Of a stretch of 64,000 bases of DNA, positions 23,614 to 34,630 are shown in pieces. Numbering within the stretch: position 1 is the first letter of the stretch; every line of letters begins with the position of its first letter. This DNA is from Erinaceus europaeus. Lineage: Eukaryota; Chordata; Mammalia; Eulipotyphla; Erinaceidae. A program made the position numbers and the translations under genes. Under the pieces are notes generated by a model. It was not told the origin of the DNA. It saw nothing but the letters and a program-made list of their open reading frames with translations, and did no database searches. The stretch covers positions 43,375,387 through 43,439,386 of the forward strand of contig NC_080185.1 of NCBI RefSeq assembly GCF_950295315.1, read 5' to 3'.

Positions 23614-23820
23614 CGCCCCCTCTCTCTCCCTCTCTCTCCCTCTCCCTCTCCCTCTCCCTCTCCCTCTCTCTCTCTGCCCTGGGTGGTGAGGTATCGGGGA
23701 CGGTCATTTTCGGCTGACTCCACGTGGCCTGAGCCACCCCCTCCTGATCCAATAATAAAGATTTGTGTACCCCATTTGCTTCAGATCTCCTCTCTCTCTT
23801 CTCTGCGGCGCAGCCCGACA
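23454..23820 (+). mobile_element. Solo LTR, ERV class I-like
   Basis: 367 bases starting TGTGTTGG and ending CCCGACA, flanked by a 4-bp duplication 'catg' (23450-23453 and 23821-23824). It holds 'ccaatcc', an 'aataaag' TATA-like motif at 23547, a second 'aataaag' near 23753 that can serve as poly(A) signal, and a large (CT)n and (CCCTCT)n expansion in between. TG...CA ends and a 4-bp duplication fit gammaretrovirus-like elements. No internal viral genes remain. Confidence 0.75.
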
Positions 23821-23824
23821 CATG

Positions 23825-24011
23825 GGGTCTGTAGGCAGCACAGTGGATAAACCATTAGACTCTCAAGTATGAACTTAATTCCTGAGTTCAACCCCTGGCA
23901 GCACATGTACCAGAGTGATGTCTGGTTGGTCTCTGTCTCTCTCTCTCTCTCCTCTCTCCTCTCTCTTCTATCCCTCTCATTAATAAGTAAATAAAACTAT
24001 ATTTTACAAAA
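23825..24011 (+). repeat. SINE-C whose 5' TSD is separated by the LTR
   Basis: Body 'gcagcacagtggataaacc' to 'cattaataagtaaataaa'. Its 15-bp TSD is at 23437-23451 ('tgaatatccagtgca') and 24012-24026 ('tgaatatccaatgca'). The left copy lies before the LTR. Confidence 0.85.
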
Positions 24012-24130
24012 TGAATATCCAATGCAGGAAGGGGAAGGGAGACTTGGATTGGTGGAAGGTGTGGTAGGCAGACACCTGTCATAGGGTGTATCAACTGTCT
24101 GGTCAACCATTATTTACCCATTAAAATATT

Positions 24131-24958
24131 TTTTAAAGAAACCACATCGTAAAGAGACACTGAAGACAGCCTGGCACACACTTGGTTTCTGAAGATAATC
24201 ACCTGGATTACAGACCTCTAGGCAAGTTCTAGTAGAAGAGTTGGACCACAGGATAAGGAGCTTGCACCGGAATGTAAATCAAATAAATTCATCACTTCCT
24301 TCCTCAACTCAGTCTTTCTATGAAAAGTCAAAGTCACCTGAGTTAAAAGATATGTTTTGTGACATAGCTGATTTGCATTCCAGCTAATAGTCCTTATCTT
24401 CTTGTGGGTAACTGTCCTCAAACCAGCAGCTGGACTATGTGGCATTCTTTTCAGTAGAACTCTGGGTGATAGCTGGGTGAAGGAGCCCCGGCTGATCCTC
24501 TCTATGGAGGCAGCCCTTAGGTGGAAAGGAAGAGGGTCCTTGAAACTTCAATGAAGAAACAAAGGACAGAGTACTCAACAAAGAAGAGAGAGAGAGTCAA
24601 TCCTAGAAGGGCTCAGGGAAATACGTCTATGACTGAGGGGGGAGAGGGTGGGTTCTCATTTGTCGAATATTTTCAGTGATTCCCCAAATCTAAGGTTTCC
24701 TACAATCCCATGGGTTGAGAGAGGACAAAGGAAGACATATCTGGATGTCTGAGATCAGATGAGGTGAAAACACCTCAGGAGAGTCATTCGGAGTGTATTT
24801 TATGTAGAAGGAGGAAGATTCTATTTCTCCTCAGAACCAAACAGGCCAAGGACACACACAACTTTTCTAGTGTGCTGTCTGCCATCTTGTGCAGTTTCAG
24901 TTACAGGGTCTGTTGTGCCTGGTAGGCCTGTATCCATTATTGAAAGATTTATTAGTTT
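24131..24958. other. Intron sequence, nothing recognised
   Basis: The start (24027-24130) is the end of an L1 3' region. The remainder is unassigned single-copy-looking sequence. Confidence 0.45.
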
Positions 24959-25105
24959 GAGGGCTGGCAAGATAGCTCATTTCGGTATGTGCATGACACA
25001 AGTTTGAGCCCAGCTTCACCACATCAAAGGAGCTTAAGTTCTATGACCTCTTTCACTTTCTCTCTCCCTTTCTGCCTCTCTATTTTGATTTTTTTTCATA
25101 TGGGG
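24959..25105 (+). repeat. SINE-E
   Basis: 'gggctggcaagatagctcat', 'caagtttgagcccagc', 'ctttctctctccctttctg'. Confidence 0.75.
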
Positions 25106-25200
25106 GGGGGGCGTAGAAAAGCACACTGGTTAGCTCTGGCATGGGTCTCAGGCATGCCAAGTCTGGTGTGCTACTACTGTACCTTTTCTTTGGCCCCTAA
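25106..25200 (-). repeat. SINE-H-like fragment
   Basis: 'gcatgggtctcaggcatgcc' and 'ttttctttggcccct' in reverse after a G10 run. Confidence 0.45.
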
Positions 25201-25704
25201 GTATGCACTTTTGATTGTTGTACCTGATGGCATTTATACCTAAAGGAACATCTATCTCCTTCACTGTATAACTGATTAATACCACCACCACCACCACTAC
25301 TCACACACAGCTACTTGGCTATAGGAGGGCCCTTTCATTCATTAGGGCCTTTTAAATTCCTTGAGAGAAATAGATTCTCCAGTCCTGGCAAGATTTACAG
25401 ATGAGACAAGATGCTGAATCTAGACATGACCAGAATAGATCTCTTAACAGGAAGGTATGTCTTTGTAGGATCTCACGTAGCCCACTGAGGCATTATAAAA
25501 GTGGTCTTAGAGAGTCTGCTATCAAGCTCTCTGGTGTTGACCTTGCCCCCTGACCTTGCCCCCTTCAATGCAGTATCTTCTATTCCAGAGGAAGCCACCC
25601 TTGCCTTGAGCACAAGTGAGACCAAGAAAAAGGGAGGAAAGAGGAAGGGAATAATGGGTGACTGGGAGGGAACTGGAGAAGAGAAGTTTACAGAATTTAA
25701 GTTC
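25201..25704. other. Intron sequence, nothing recognised
   Basis: Contains a short (CAC)n at about 25280. Otherwise unassigned. Confidence 0.45.
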
Positions 25705-25850
25705 TTTGGCAGGGGAGATAGAATAGTGGTTTTGCAAAAAAAAGAAAACAAAAAACAAAAAAAACTTTTCATGCCTGAAGCTCTTAAGATTCCCAGGTTC
25801 AGTCCGCAACACCACCATATGTCAGAGCTCTGCAGTGCTCTGTTCTCTCA
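25705..25850 (+). repeat. SINE-D with internal A-rich insertion
   Basis: 'ggggagatagaatagtgg', an A-rich insert near 25735-25765, 'cccaggttcagtccgcaa', 'gctctgcagtgctctg'. Confidence 0.65.
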
Positions 25851-25861
25851 TTTGGCTTGGT

Positions 25862-26101
25862 AACTGCACTATGAATCCACCACTCCGGGCAGTTATTTAT
25901 TTTTTTTCCTTTTGTTTGTTTGTTTGGTAGGATAGAGAGAAATTGAGAGGGTAAGAGAGAAAAAAGGAGAAACATAGACACCTGCAGGTTGGCTTCAGCA
26001 CTCATGAAACATCTCCCCTATAGGTGGGGAGCAGGGGTTCAAACCCAGTGCCTTGTGCATGGTAATGTATGCAATCAATTGGGTGTACCACAGCCCGGCC
26101 T
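25862..26101 (-). repeat. SINE-B/ext
   Basis: 'aactgcactatgaatccacc' extension, GTTT repeat, purine block, head ending 'accacagcccggcc'. Confidence 0.75.
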
Positions 26102-26547
26102 CTAAAATAAAGTATTAAAAAATAAAGAACTTAAGTTCTTGGGTTAGTGGTGCAAATGCTTGGGAAAGGGAATAAACATAACCTTAAAAGGAATGAAAAG
26201 GACAGACTCAAGGAAAGGAAATTGCTTTTTCTGGGTGTCTGGGGGATTCCTGAAGGCCCAAGGCTATGCGAAACCTCACAGGGATGCAGTAGAAGGCGGC
26301 AGGACTCAGCTCTTGTTTTCCCTGGGGAGATGAGAGCTGTGTAGCCCCTTTCAAGGACCCGGGGGGGGGGGGGCAAGGAGATACATGAAGTCCAGCCTCC
26401 AAAGGACATGATCTAGAACATTTTGAGGTTCTCAGGGGCAACAAAAGAAAATTTAGATTTTGTTTTTGTCTCCATGGCTTCACTGGGGCTTCATGCTCGC
26501 AGGATTCCACTGCTCCAAGTGGACTTTATTTTTATCTTTTTTTATAA
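26102..26547. other. Intron sequence, nothing recognised
   Basis: Includes a G13 run at about 26361 and a possible extension-module scrap at 26465-26520. Confidence 0.4.
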
Positions 26548-26688
26548 AGACAGAAAGGCAAAAAGAGAGCAAAAGGTGCTATAGCCCCAAAGCCTCATTC
26601 AGTGCTGTGGAAGCTGGGCTTGATGCTGGGGCACACAGATGGTAATGCAGTACACTTTCCAAATGAGCTATTTCGCGAGGCCTGAACT
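26548..26688 (-). repeat. SINE-F, divergent
   Basis: 'cctcattcagtgctgtgg', 'gatgctggggcacacag', 'gagctatttcgcgagg'. Confidence 0.6.
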
Positions 26689-26699
26689 TTATTTCTTTA

Positions 26700-26921
26700 G
26701 TTTTTATTTTTAAACTGTTTTTCTTATATTTATTTTTTTATTGGATAGAGACAGCCAGAAATCTAGAGGGAAGGGGTGACAGAGAAGGAGAGAGTAAGTT
26801 ACACCTGCAGTACTGCTTCACCACTTACAAGCATCCCCCCTGCAGGTGGGGACCGGGGGCTTGAACCTGGGTCTTTGCACATTGTAACATGTGTGCCCAA
26901 CCAGGTGTTCCACCTGCCCCG
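26700..26921 (-). repeat. SINE-B
   Basis: 'ttattggatagagacagcca', 'acctgcagtactgcttcacc', head ending 'ccacctgccccg'. Confidence 0.8.
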
Positions 26922-26927
26922 ACTTTT

Positions 26928-27106
26928 TTTAATAGAAAGTGAAAGACAGAGAGGGAGAGAGACAGATGGAAGAGAGGCACCACTGCTTCACTGCATGTGA
27001 AGTTTCAGCTTTGTGTGGTGCTCCCATCTCATGGGTAGAGGCTCGAACCCGGGTCCTTGCACATGGTATAAGGTATGCTCTATCAAGTGAGCCACTGCCT
27101 GGCCCT
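26928..27106 (-). repeat. SINE-G
   Basis: 'gtgtggtgctcccatctcat', 'gaacccgggtccttgcac', 'cactgcctggccc'. Confidence 0.65.
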
Positions 27107-27243
27107 TTATTTTCTATTCTTGGAGTTAATGGAATTATACTCAGTCTGAACACTCGAGGTATTATAGGTTGGGGGGGACATCAAGTGTTTCAAATCAGTA
27201 TTATCTCAGTAAAAATGAAATAATGATAGTGACTACATATTTA

Positions 27244-27364
27244 AGAGAGGGGGGAGGGGGAGAGAGGGAGAGAGGGGGAGAGGGAGAGAGAGGGAGAGGG
27301 AGAGAGGGGGAGAGGGGGAGAGGGAGAGAGGGAGAGAAAGAGGGAGAGTGGGAGAGAGAGAGAA
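27244..27364 (+). repeat. GGGAGA homopurine tract
   Basis: About 120 bases of G and A with gggaga units. Confidence 0.95.
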
Positions 27365-27690
27365 TGAGAATTGAATGATAGCTATTATGGTCTCTCTGGT
27401 TAAAAAAGCAAGAGCGTTCTGGTTGAAGGAAGTGTCTGAGGGTGGAGCTGGAGCAAGGAAAACACACACCCCTCCCCCTTCCCTTTCAGTTCCTGAAAGG
27501 TGGGTAGAAGGATCTAGAAGGGCCTCTCCACAGCCTTCTGTAGCCTCTTTTGCAAGGACAAGGACACCAAGTCCTTGCTTGCCTAGGCACCCACCCAATA
27601 AGACAAACTTTTTCTTTTTAAAAGCCCCAAACAAAAGAACATCTGTCTCCAATGTGTCTGCTGTTTAGTATTTCATTCCATCTTGATTGG
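27365..27690. other. Intron sequence, nothing recognised
   Basis: No splice-bordered frame or known repeat. Confidence 0.45.
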
Positions 27691-27699
27691 GAACACTTT

Positions 27700-27962
27700 T
27701 TTAAAAAAATTTTTTTATTTATATAAAGGAAACACTGACAAAAAACACAGGATAAGATGGGTACAAGTTCTACACAACTCCCACCACTAGAACTCTGTGT
27801 CCCATCCCCTCCCTTGATAGCTTTCCTGTTCTTTATCCCTCTGGGAGTATGGACCAAGGGACATTACGGGATGCAGAAGGTGGAAGGTTTGGCTTCTGTA
27901 ATTGCTTCCCCACTGAACGTGGGCATTGGCGGGTTGATCCATACTCCCAGCCTGTCTCTCTC
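27700..27962 (-). mobile_element. L1 type 1 3' end with TSD
   Basis: Reversed 'aaaggaaacactgacaaa' to 'tactcccagcctgtctctc'. TSD 'gattggGaacactttt' (about 27683) and 'gattggaaacactttt' (27964). Confidence 0.85.
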
Positions 27963-28121
27963 TGATTGGAAACACTTTTATCAGTGCAAGATGGATTGAC
28001 AGGACTCTGAGAAAATAAAGTTATTGTCAATGGGTATGTCAGAAATTCAACATTTATTCTTATCTTTTCCTCCCTGTGTCTTCATTATCAAAGTATAATT
28101 GATGATAGAAAGCAAAAGGTT

Positions 28122-28168
28122 CTTACTGGCAGAATAGCTCACTGGGATAGTGCCGTGTGTGTGTGTGT

Positions 28169-28218
<50 letters not shown>

Positions 28219-28352
28219 AGAGAGAGACTTACCTTCGAGCCCAATTCTACTACATTGAAGGGAAGTATCTAGTTTTCTAGTTCTTTCTCTCTTTCTCTCT
28301 CTCTCTCTCTTTCCTCTCCCTCTCCATTTCCCTCTCCATCTCTGTCTGAAAA
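28122..28352 (+). repeat. SINE-E carrying a (GT)n expansion
   Basis: 'ggcagaatagctcactggg', a (GT)n run at 28155-28214 in the tRNA-like part, 'cattgaagggaag', CT-rich tail. Confidence 0.75.
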
Positions 28353-28354
28353 AA

Positions 28355-28862
28355 GACATTGGCCCTTTGGAATATAACTAAAATATGCCTACTAGCTATC
28401 TACAAAATGGAGACTCCCAAATCTTCATCGGCAATATTCTTGTCTTAAGGTTCATGATTAGTCAACAATTTGTTTGGTTTTATATGGTAACTTTTTTCAG
28501 CCACCAAGTTCCAGATGCTAAGATGATGCCAACCAGACTTCTCTGGGCAGACGACCCCACAAATGACCCCCACTTCCCCAGAGCCCTGCCCTACTATGGA
28601 AAGAGAGGCAGGCTGGGAGTATGGATTGACCTGCCAATGCCCATGCTCAGTGGGGAAGCAATTACAGAAGCCACACCTTCCATCTTTTGCACCCCATAAT
28701 GGCCCTGGGTGCATGCTCCCAGAGGGATAAAGAATAAGAAAGCTTTCAAGGGAGGGTATGGGATATGAAGTTCTGGTGGTAGGAATTGTATGGAGTTGTA
28801 CCCCTCTTATCCTATGGTTTTTGTCAGTGTTTCCTTTTTATAAATATAAGTTAAAATAAAAG
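28355..28862 (+). mobile_element. L1 type 1 3' region
   Basis: 'gccctttggaatataactaa', 'gcctactagctatctac', 'agccaccaagttccagatgc', tail 'tgtcagtgtttccttttta'. Confidence 0.9.
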
Positions 28863-29123
28863 AGACCAACCAGTTCTAGAACTGCTCAATTACTTCTTAA
28901 ATAAATTTGCCTTACGTGCAAATAAAAGGTTTCTTTTTCATTTTTTTTGTTCTGCACTCAACTGTTACTACTGTTTATTATGTGGATATCAAGTCTTACT
29001 TAGATCATAGAAAGTTCTCAGACTGGATAAGAGGTTGAAAGACCAAGCTACCTTTTAAGCTATCAGTCTTCTTGGTATTACTATCATAGCCAAATCACCT
29101 AATTAACAAAAGAAGGTTATGGT

Positions 29124-29272
29124 GGCCCAGGAGGTGGCACAGTGGATAAAGCATTGGACTCTCAAGCAGGAGGTCCCAAGTTCGATCCCTGGTAGCACAT
29201 GTACCAGAGTGATGTCTGGTTCTTTCCTCTCTCTCCATCTTTCTCATTAATAAATAAATAAAATCTTTTTAA
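29124..29272 (+). repeat. SINE-C with TSD
   Basis: TSD 'agaaggttatgg' at 29111-29122 and 29276-29287. Body 'tggcacagtggataaagcat' to 'cattaataaataaataaa'. Confidence 0.9.
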
Positions 29273-29540
29273 AAAAGAAGGTTATGGACCACTAAGGGGG
29301 TGGGAAACCCTCATGATTTTACTACTGCTACCAGTTTAGAATATGGTTTTCTCGCTTAAGCAAATAGAATTTTCCAGGTTTAAAAATAGATGGCACCTAT
29401 AAATAAATATGTAAATGTCTCCTATATTTAACATTATTTTTAATGCAAAACCTTACTTTTTTCCCTACTCAGAGAAGGGCTCTTCTATTTGTAAGAGAAA
29501 AACTCTAAAAAAAATATTTCTCTGTGTATGTGTGTATGTG

Positions 29541-29826
29541 TTTCTATCTGGGTGGAAGCTTACCTAGTAGTGTGCACACACACATTACTATGTACAAGGA
29601 CCTGGGCTCAAGTCCCTGCCCCCACCTATGGATGGGTGGGGGGGTCTTCACAAGTGGTAGAAAGGTGTTACAAGTGTCACTCTTCTGTCCCTTTCTCCCT
29701 ATTTTTGTTTCTCACCCTCTATCAAAAAGAAAGGAAGGGGGAGGATGGCAACTGGGAATGGTGAAGTCATGCAGGCACTGAGCCCCAGAATAATCCTGAG
29801 TACAAAAAGAAACAAACAAACAAAAC
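29541..29826 (+). repeat. SINE-B/ext, divergent
   Basis: 'tgtacaaggacctgggctca', a G-rich 'gggtgggggggtc', extension 'gcaggcactgagccccag'. Confidence 0.7.
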
Positions 29827-30030
29827 CTTGAGGGTATGATGAGATGTTTACTGAAGTTCTTCATTAAAGGCACTATTTTCCACTTGTTGAAACATGTCAC
29901 ACTGTTCTGTGTTCAGGCTAGCTGCCTCAAGCTAATGCAAACACACACAACAGCAATGTTTATATTCTGTTTTAGTTACTACTTTATCTAATTCTGTAAC
30001 TATATTTTTAAAGCTTAAGAGCAAATAATG

Positions 30031-30192
30031 GGGGGCTGGGAAGTCGTATACCCATCTGAGAGCACAGGTGACAATGTACATGGATCTGGGTTCAAGGCCC
30101 TTGTCCCCACCTTTAGGGGGAAGCGTCATAATCAGTGAAATAGCTACAGGTCTCTCCCCTCTCATTTCTGTCTCTTTTTTTTTTTCAAGGAG
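30031..30192 (+). repeat. SINE-B, shortened
   Basis: 'gggctgggaagtcgtatacc' to 'catttctgtctctttt'; the usual tail is missing. Confidence 0.7.
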
Positions 30193-30733
30193 CAAATAAT
30201 GGAGATAACTAATTCTTAATTTTTGCATTTTATGGTCTTTAAACTTGTAAACAGAAGTCTAGGGAAACATTTTTCATGTATTTAAATATTTTTATCATTT
30301 AATAAGTATGGCTTTATATATGTAATTTATATGTATACATTTCTAAAACTTGAATTCCTGATTCCTATGACTAATATCAACCTAATTTATCTGTAGGGTA
30401 TAGCTAAAATTCTTGTTAGTACCCTATGTACTCCTATCTGTCATACTGTTTGCAAGTGTAAGTATGCTACCTCAGTATTCATTTTTACTACACTCACATG
30501 GGCAGATCAGTGATGTACAATTCCTCTTAAATGGGGATGGGGGCTTTCTTTAGGTTAATCCGTTCACTGTTTGAAAACCACACAGGTCCTAAAAGCAGAG
30601 CACTACAAGGACTATGCCAATTTCAATCACACATATTATTCAGAGGAATTTCAGTAGCAAACAGAAAACATTTTTTTCAAATACACGTAAGCTATGGGGC
30701 AATGTACTTGTGCTTCCTGCTTCAAATGAGAAT
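30193..30733. other. Intron sequence, nothing recognised
   Basis: AT-rich and unassigned. Confidence 0.45.
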
Positions 30734-30949
30734 TTTAGTGCAAGGACCGGTGTAAGGATCCCGGTTCGAGCCCCTGGCTCCTCACCTGCGTGCGTGGGGT
30801 GGGTGTGTGTGTGTGTCACTTCACAGGTAGTGAAGCAGGTCTGCAGATGTCTATCTTTCTCTCCCCCTCTCTGTCTTCCCCTCCTCTCTCCATTTGTCTC
30901 TGTCCTCTCCAACAATGGTGACATCAATAACAACAATAATAACTACAAC
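30734..30949 (+). repeat. SINE-A missing its head and tail
   Basis: Starts inside the body at 'gtgcaaggaccggtgtaagg' and stops at 'aataataactacaac', where the L1 promoter-like block begins. Confidence 0.8.
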
Positions 30950-31640
30950 GGGGGGGGGGGTGCCGGAAGATGGCGGACTGAGAAGCTGCTAGTGGCTTGA
31001 GTTCTGACCACATCTTCTGGAAACGGTAGGATTTTCTGCCGTTAGTAGGCCAGTCAATAAGGGGTCCTAGCGGTGACACCAAGGAGGTGACTATAACTTA
31101 ATTTGGGTTAAGAATTAGAGTAGAGGTGGCGCGGACTAGCGGGTGGGCTGCTCCAGACTTCCCAGGTTGCTGCGGGCAAGGCGGGTGTGCGGGGCACTGT
31201 CCTCGGCCCGGGAAGGCGGCTCCTCCGCCGGTTGCAGAGAGCTGCTGGGTGGCCGGCAGAGGACTGGGAGGGAGCACTATAGCTCGGGGGCTTCCTCTTG
31301 GGAGTCTCTGGGGACCACCGCGGCCCTGAGGGTGGATCCGAGGACATCCTTGAGTACAGTTCTCATTGCATCAAAAGGACTTGGAGCTAGTTTTCATCTT
31401 TGAGAAATCCTTTAAAAAAGCTTCGGGTGGGGGGGGGGGTTCCCAGAAGATGGCGGACTGAGAAGCTGCTGGTGGCTGAGCTCTGACCACATCTCCTGGA
31501 AACGGTAGGATTTTCTGCTTTTAGTAGGCCAGTCAATAAGGGGTCCTAACGGTGACACCAAGGAGGTGACTATAACTTAATTTGGGTTAAGAATTAGAGT
31601 AGGGAAAAAAGGGGAAAAAAAAAAAAGGAAAAAAAAATTT
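30950..31640 (+). mobile_element. L1 5'UTR-like block, two tandem promoter units
   Basis: Two units each begin with eleven G and, a few bases on, 'gaagatggcggactgagaag'. Unit 1 runs 30950-31428 with a GC- and CpG-rich second half (31120-31340). Unit 2 starts at 31429, repeats 163 bases of unit 1 with about ten differences and passes at 31602 into an A-rich stretch. 'AAGATGGCGG' at 30967 and 31447 matches the YY1 site placed near the start of mammalian L1 promoters. No L1 open frame follows. 31650-31850 may be further 5' leader. Confidence 0.65.
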
Positions 31641-31859
31641 TTTTTCTTCCTTTTAATTTTCAAGCATACCTCCTTCCCGCCCCCCCCATAACCAGTCCTT
31701 TTCTTTACCAAATTCCTGTCCCACCAGGAATATCATTAATTCTAAGTCTATACCATTCTGAAACCTCTGGCCTTTTTTCTTTCTAAGTAGCCAATCCCCC
31801 CACCTCGCCCCGCATAGCTAATTAAATAATTAAAAATAAATACATTTAAAAAAACCCTT

Positions 31860-32575
31860 TCCTTTTATTGCCCTTTTACCACCATACATAAGAAATACCA
31901 TGGGGGGTGAGAACATTGAAGATCTATTCTCTCAGCACATTTCATAGCTACCATAAGGACTGTTAACTATAATTACTATGCTGTACATTAGTGGCCCAGA
32001 ACTTATGCATTTCATGACCGAAGTCTATACCCTTTGACCAATATCTCCCCACTTGCCCTACTCCCACTCCAAGACCCTGGCAAAACCCACTCTACCATTT
32101 CTACAAGTCTGATCTTTTTTAAAATTTTTTTTAATATTTATTTTATTTATTTATTTCCTTTTGTTGCCCTTGTTGTTTTATTGTTGTAGTTATTATTGTT
32201 GTTGTCGTTGTTGGATAGGACAGAGAGAAATGGAGAGAGGAGGGGAAGACAGAAAGGAGGAGAGAAAGATAGACACCTGCAGACCTGCTTCACCACCTGT
32301 GAAGCGACTCCCCTGCAGGTGGGGAGCCGGGGTTCAAACCGGGATCCTTATGCCGGTCCTTGTGCTTTGTGCCACCTGCGCTTAACCCACTGCGCTACAG
32401 CCCGACTCCCCTGATCTTTTTTTTAAGAGTCCACATAGACACAAAATGTCACAGAATTTGTTGTTTTCTGACTTATTTCACAGCACAATGACCTCATATC
32501 CTCACACACAGCAAGATTTCCTTCCTTTTCGTGACTGCATAAAATGTCATTATATCTAGTGAGCTTAGTCTCCAA
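31860..32575 (-). mobile_element. Old L1 3' region, reversed, split by a SINE-A
   Basis: 'gaacattgaagatctattct', 'actgttaactataattac' and, after the SINE, 'cttatttcacagcacaatg', 'gtgactgcataaaatgtc' are reversed old-L1 3' landmarks. Confidence 0.6.
32120..32410 (-). repeat. SINE-A with short TSD
   Basis: 'ctgatctttttt' flanks it on both sides. The head ends 'gctacagcccgactccc'. Confidence 0.88.
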
Positions 32576-32584
32576 CCCGACTTT

Positions 32585-32845
32585 CTCTTTTTAATACTTT
32601 CAAAGATAGAGACAAAAAAGGGGAGGAAGAGAGGGAGGGGGAGTAGAAGAGAGAGGGAGAGAAGGAGAGGGAGATGGGAAAAGGAGCAGACGGATAAAGG
32701 AGAAGAGAGAATAGGAGAGAGAGAGAGAGAGAGATATCAACCATAGCCTGAGGGTTCTTTCAATGCACTAGTTGTCAAACTAGAGCCTGACTTGAATACT
32801 TGGCAAAGTTGCACACTCTCTAGGTAAGCTATTTTGATGGTCCTA
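32585..32845 (-). repeat. SINE-F with expanded purine part
   Basis: Purine block 32605-32735, then 'gggttctttcaatgcact', 'aatacttggcaaagttgcac', 'gagctattttgatgg'-like end. Confidence 0.6.
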
Positions 32846-32871
32846 AACAAATTCTATTAAGATACTTCATG

Positions 32872-33222
32872 GGGGTCGGGCGGTAGTGCAGTGGGTTAAG
32901 TGCACGTGGGGTGAAGCGCCAAGGATTGGGAGTAAAGATCCTGGTTTGAGCCCCCAGCTCCCCACCTGCAGGGGAGTCGCTTCACAGGCGGTGAAGCAGG
33001 TCTGCAGGTGTCTTTCTTTCTCTCCCCCTCTGTCGTCCCCTCCTCTCTCTATTTCTCTCTGTCCTGTCCAACAACATCATCAATGACAACAATAACAATA
33101 ATAATAACCACAACAATGAGAAAACAACAAGGGCAACAAAAGGGAAGAAAAAATAGCTTCCAGGAGCAGTGGATTCATGGTGCAGGCACTGAACCCCAGC
33201 GATAACCCTGGAGGCCAAAAAA
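32872..33222 (+). repeat. SINE-A/ext
   Basis: 'gcggtagtgcagtgggttaa', 'caagggcaacaaaaggg', extension to 'ataaccctggaggccaaaaa'. Short TSD 'tacttcat'. Confidence 0.85.
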
Positions 33223-33460
33223 ATTACTTCATATATAAAATGGCACTGATTTCAGGTGAATTTAACATAATTATTTAAGATTAGTATATACCATGAAATG
33301 ATAACAATTACTCCTTACCATCTGTCATGTCTTTGATTTTTAAAATTGCATTATTATGTATCTTGGAGAAGATCTATTCCGGTGGAGTGTATTTGGAGAT
33401 CCATGTGCTTCATGAGCTTGGACATCCAAATTTCTCCCCGGAGTTGAGCTATCCAAAGAT

Positions 33461-33667
33461 ATTTAAAATTTTTTTAACATTATTTAATTTGATAGGACAG
33501 GAAGAAATTGATGAGGGAATGTGGATAGTGAAAGAAGACAGAGACACCTGCAGCACTGCTCCACCACTTGTGAAGCAGTCCCCATGAAGGTGGGGACCAG
33601 GGGCTTGAACCAGGGTCCTGGAGCATGGTAATATGTATACTTAACCAGCTGTGCCACTGCCTGGCCC
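33461..33667 (-). repeat. SINE-B
   Basis: 'atttgataggacaggaagaa', 'tgcagcactgctccacc', head ending 'cactgcctggccc'. Confidence 0.8.
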
Positions 33668-33675
33668 AACAGATA

Positions 33676-33888
33676 GTATTTCTTTATTGTATTTATGGGA
33701 TAGAGACAGAAAGGAATGAAGAGAGAAAGGGAGATAGTGAGGGAGAGAGAGAGACAGCTGCGGCACTGATTCACCACTGATGAAGCTACCCCCTGCAGGT
33801 GGGGGGGGTTGGAGGCTGGAACCTGGGGTCTTTGCACATGCTAACTGTGCCCTTAACCAGCACTGCCATCAGCAGATTCCCCCCATTA
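33676..33888 (-). repeat. SINE-B, tandem to the previous
   Basis: 'tatgggatagagacagaaag', 'tgcggcactgattcacc', head ending 'tgccatcagcagattcc'. Confidence 0.75.
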
Positions 33889-33889
33889 T

Positions 33890-34150
33890 TCTTATAAAAG
33901 ATGTCTTCTGAATATACATCCATTCTTATATTTATGGCAGCATTGTTTATAGTAGCGATGAATCTGGAGCAACCTTAGTGTGCAAAGACTGATAAATGGA
34001 TGAGAAAAGATGAAAGTCTGCCATCTGTAGCATGAATGGGCCAAGAGGGCATTAAACACGGGTAGACATGACAAATATGATTTCACCCATATGGAGTATA
34101 TAGAGAAAGTCAGAGAACTAAAACAGTAGACTTCTGGACTATAAACTCAG
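33890..34150 (+). mobile_element. Old L1 3' fragment
   Basis: 'tggcagcattgtttatagtag', 'tgatttcacccatatggag' are sense L1 3' landmarks. Confidence 0.6.
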
Positions 34151-34630
34151 TGGTGGGCTGGGGAAGGTAGCATAATGGCTCTGCAAAAAGACTTCATGGC
34201 AGAGGTTGGGGGGTGCATCCAGTTACACACCTCCATTACCATGTGTTGAGGACCCAGGTTGGAGCCCCAGCCCCCCCCCCCACCTGCAGGAGGGAAGCTT
34301 CATGAGTGGTGAAGCAGGTCTGCGGGTGTCTCTCTCTCTGTGTGTCTATCTCTCCCCACTTGTCTCAGTTTCTATCTGTCCTATCAAATAAAATAGAAAG
34401 ACAAAAGGAAAAATGGCTGCCAACAGAGGTGCATTAAGGAGGGCAGGCACTGAACCCTAGCAATAACCCATGAATGAATGAATGAATGAATGAATGAATG
34501 AATGAATGAATGAATAAGACTTTTATGCCTGAGGCTCCAAAGTCCTAGATTCAGTCCCCTTAACCACTGTAAGCCAGAGCTAACCAGTGTTCTGGTATCT
34601 TTCTCTCTGTAGCTTTCTCATTAAGGTATA
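34151..34630 (+). repeat. SINE-D split by a SINE-B/ext
   Basis: Left part 'ggtagcataatggctctgc', right part from 34521 'ttatgcctgaggctccaaag'. 'aagacttcatg' and 'aagacttttatg' flank the insertion. Confidence 0.8.
34202..34516 (+). repeat. SINE-B/ext with (GAAT)n tail
   Basis: 'tgcatccagttacacacc', extension 'gcaggcactgaaccctagc', then twelve or so GAAT units from 34468. Confidence 0.8.

Noticed and set aside
23454..23820. LTR plus SINE as an SVA-like composite retrotransposon
   Set aside because: The 4-bp 'catg' duplication and TG...CA ends show that the LTR entered separately, so nesting is the simpler reading.
31126..31403. GC-rich short frames that could hint at a CpG-island first exon
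   Set aside because: They lie inside the L1 promoter-like units. The GC content is explained by the repeat, and no DOCK11 start is expected in this part of the gene.
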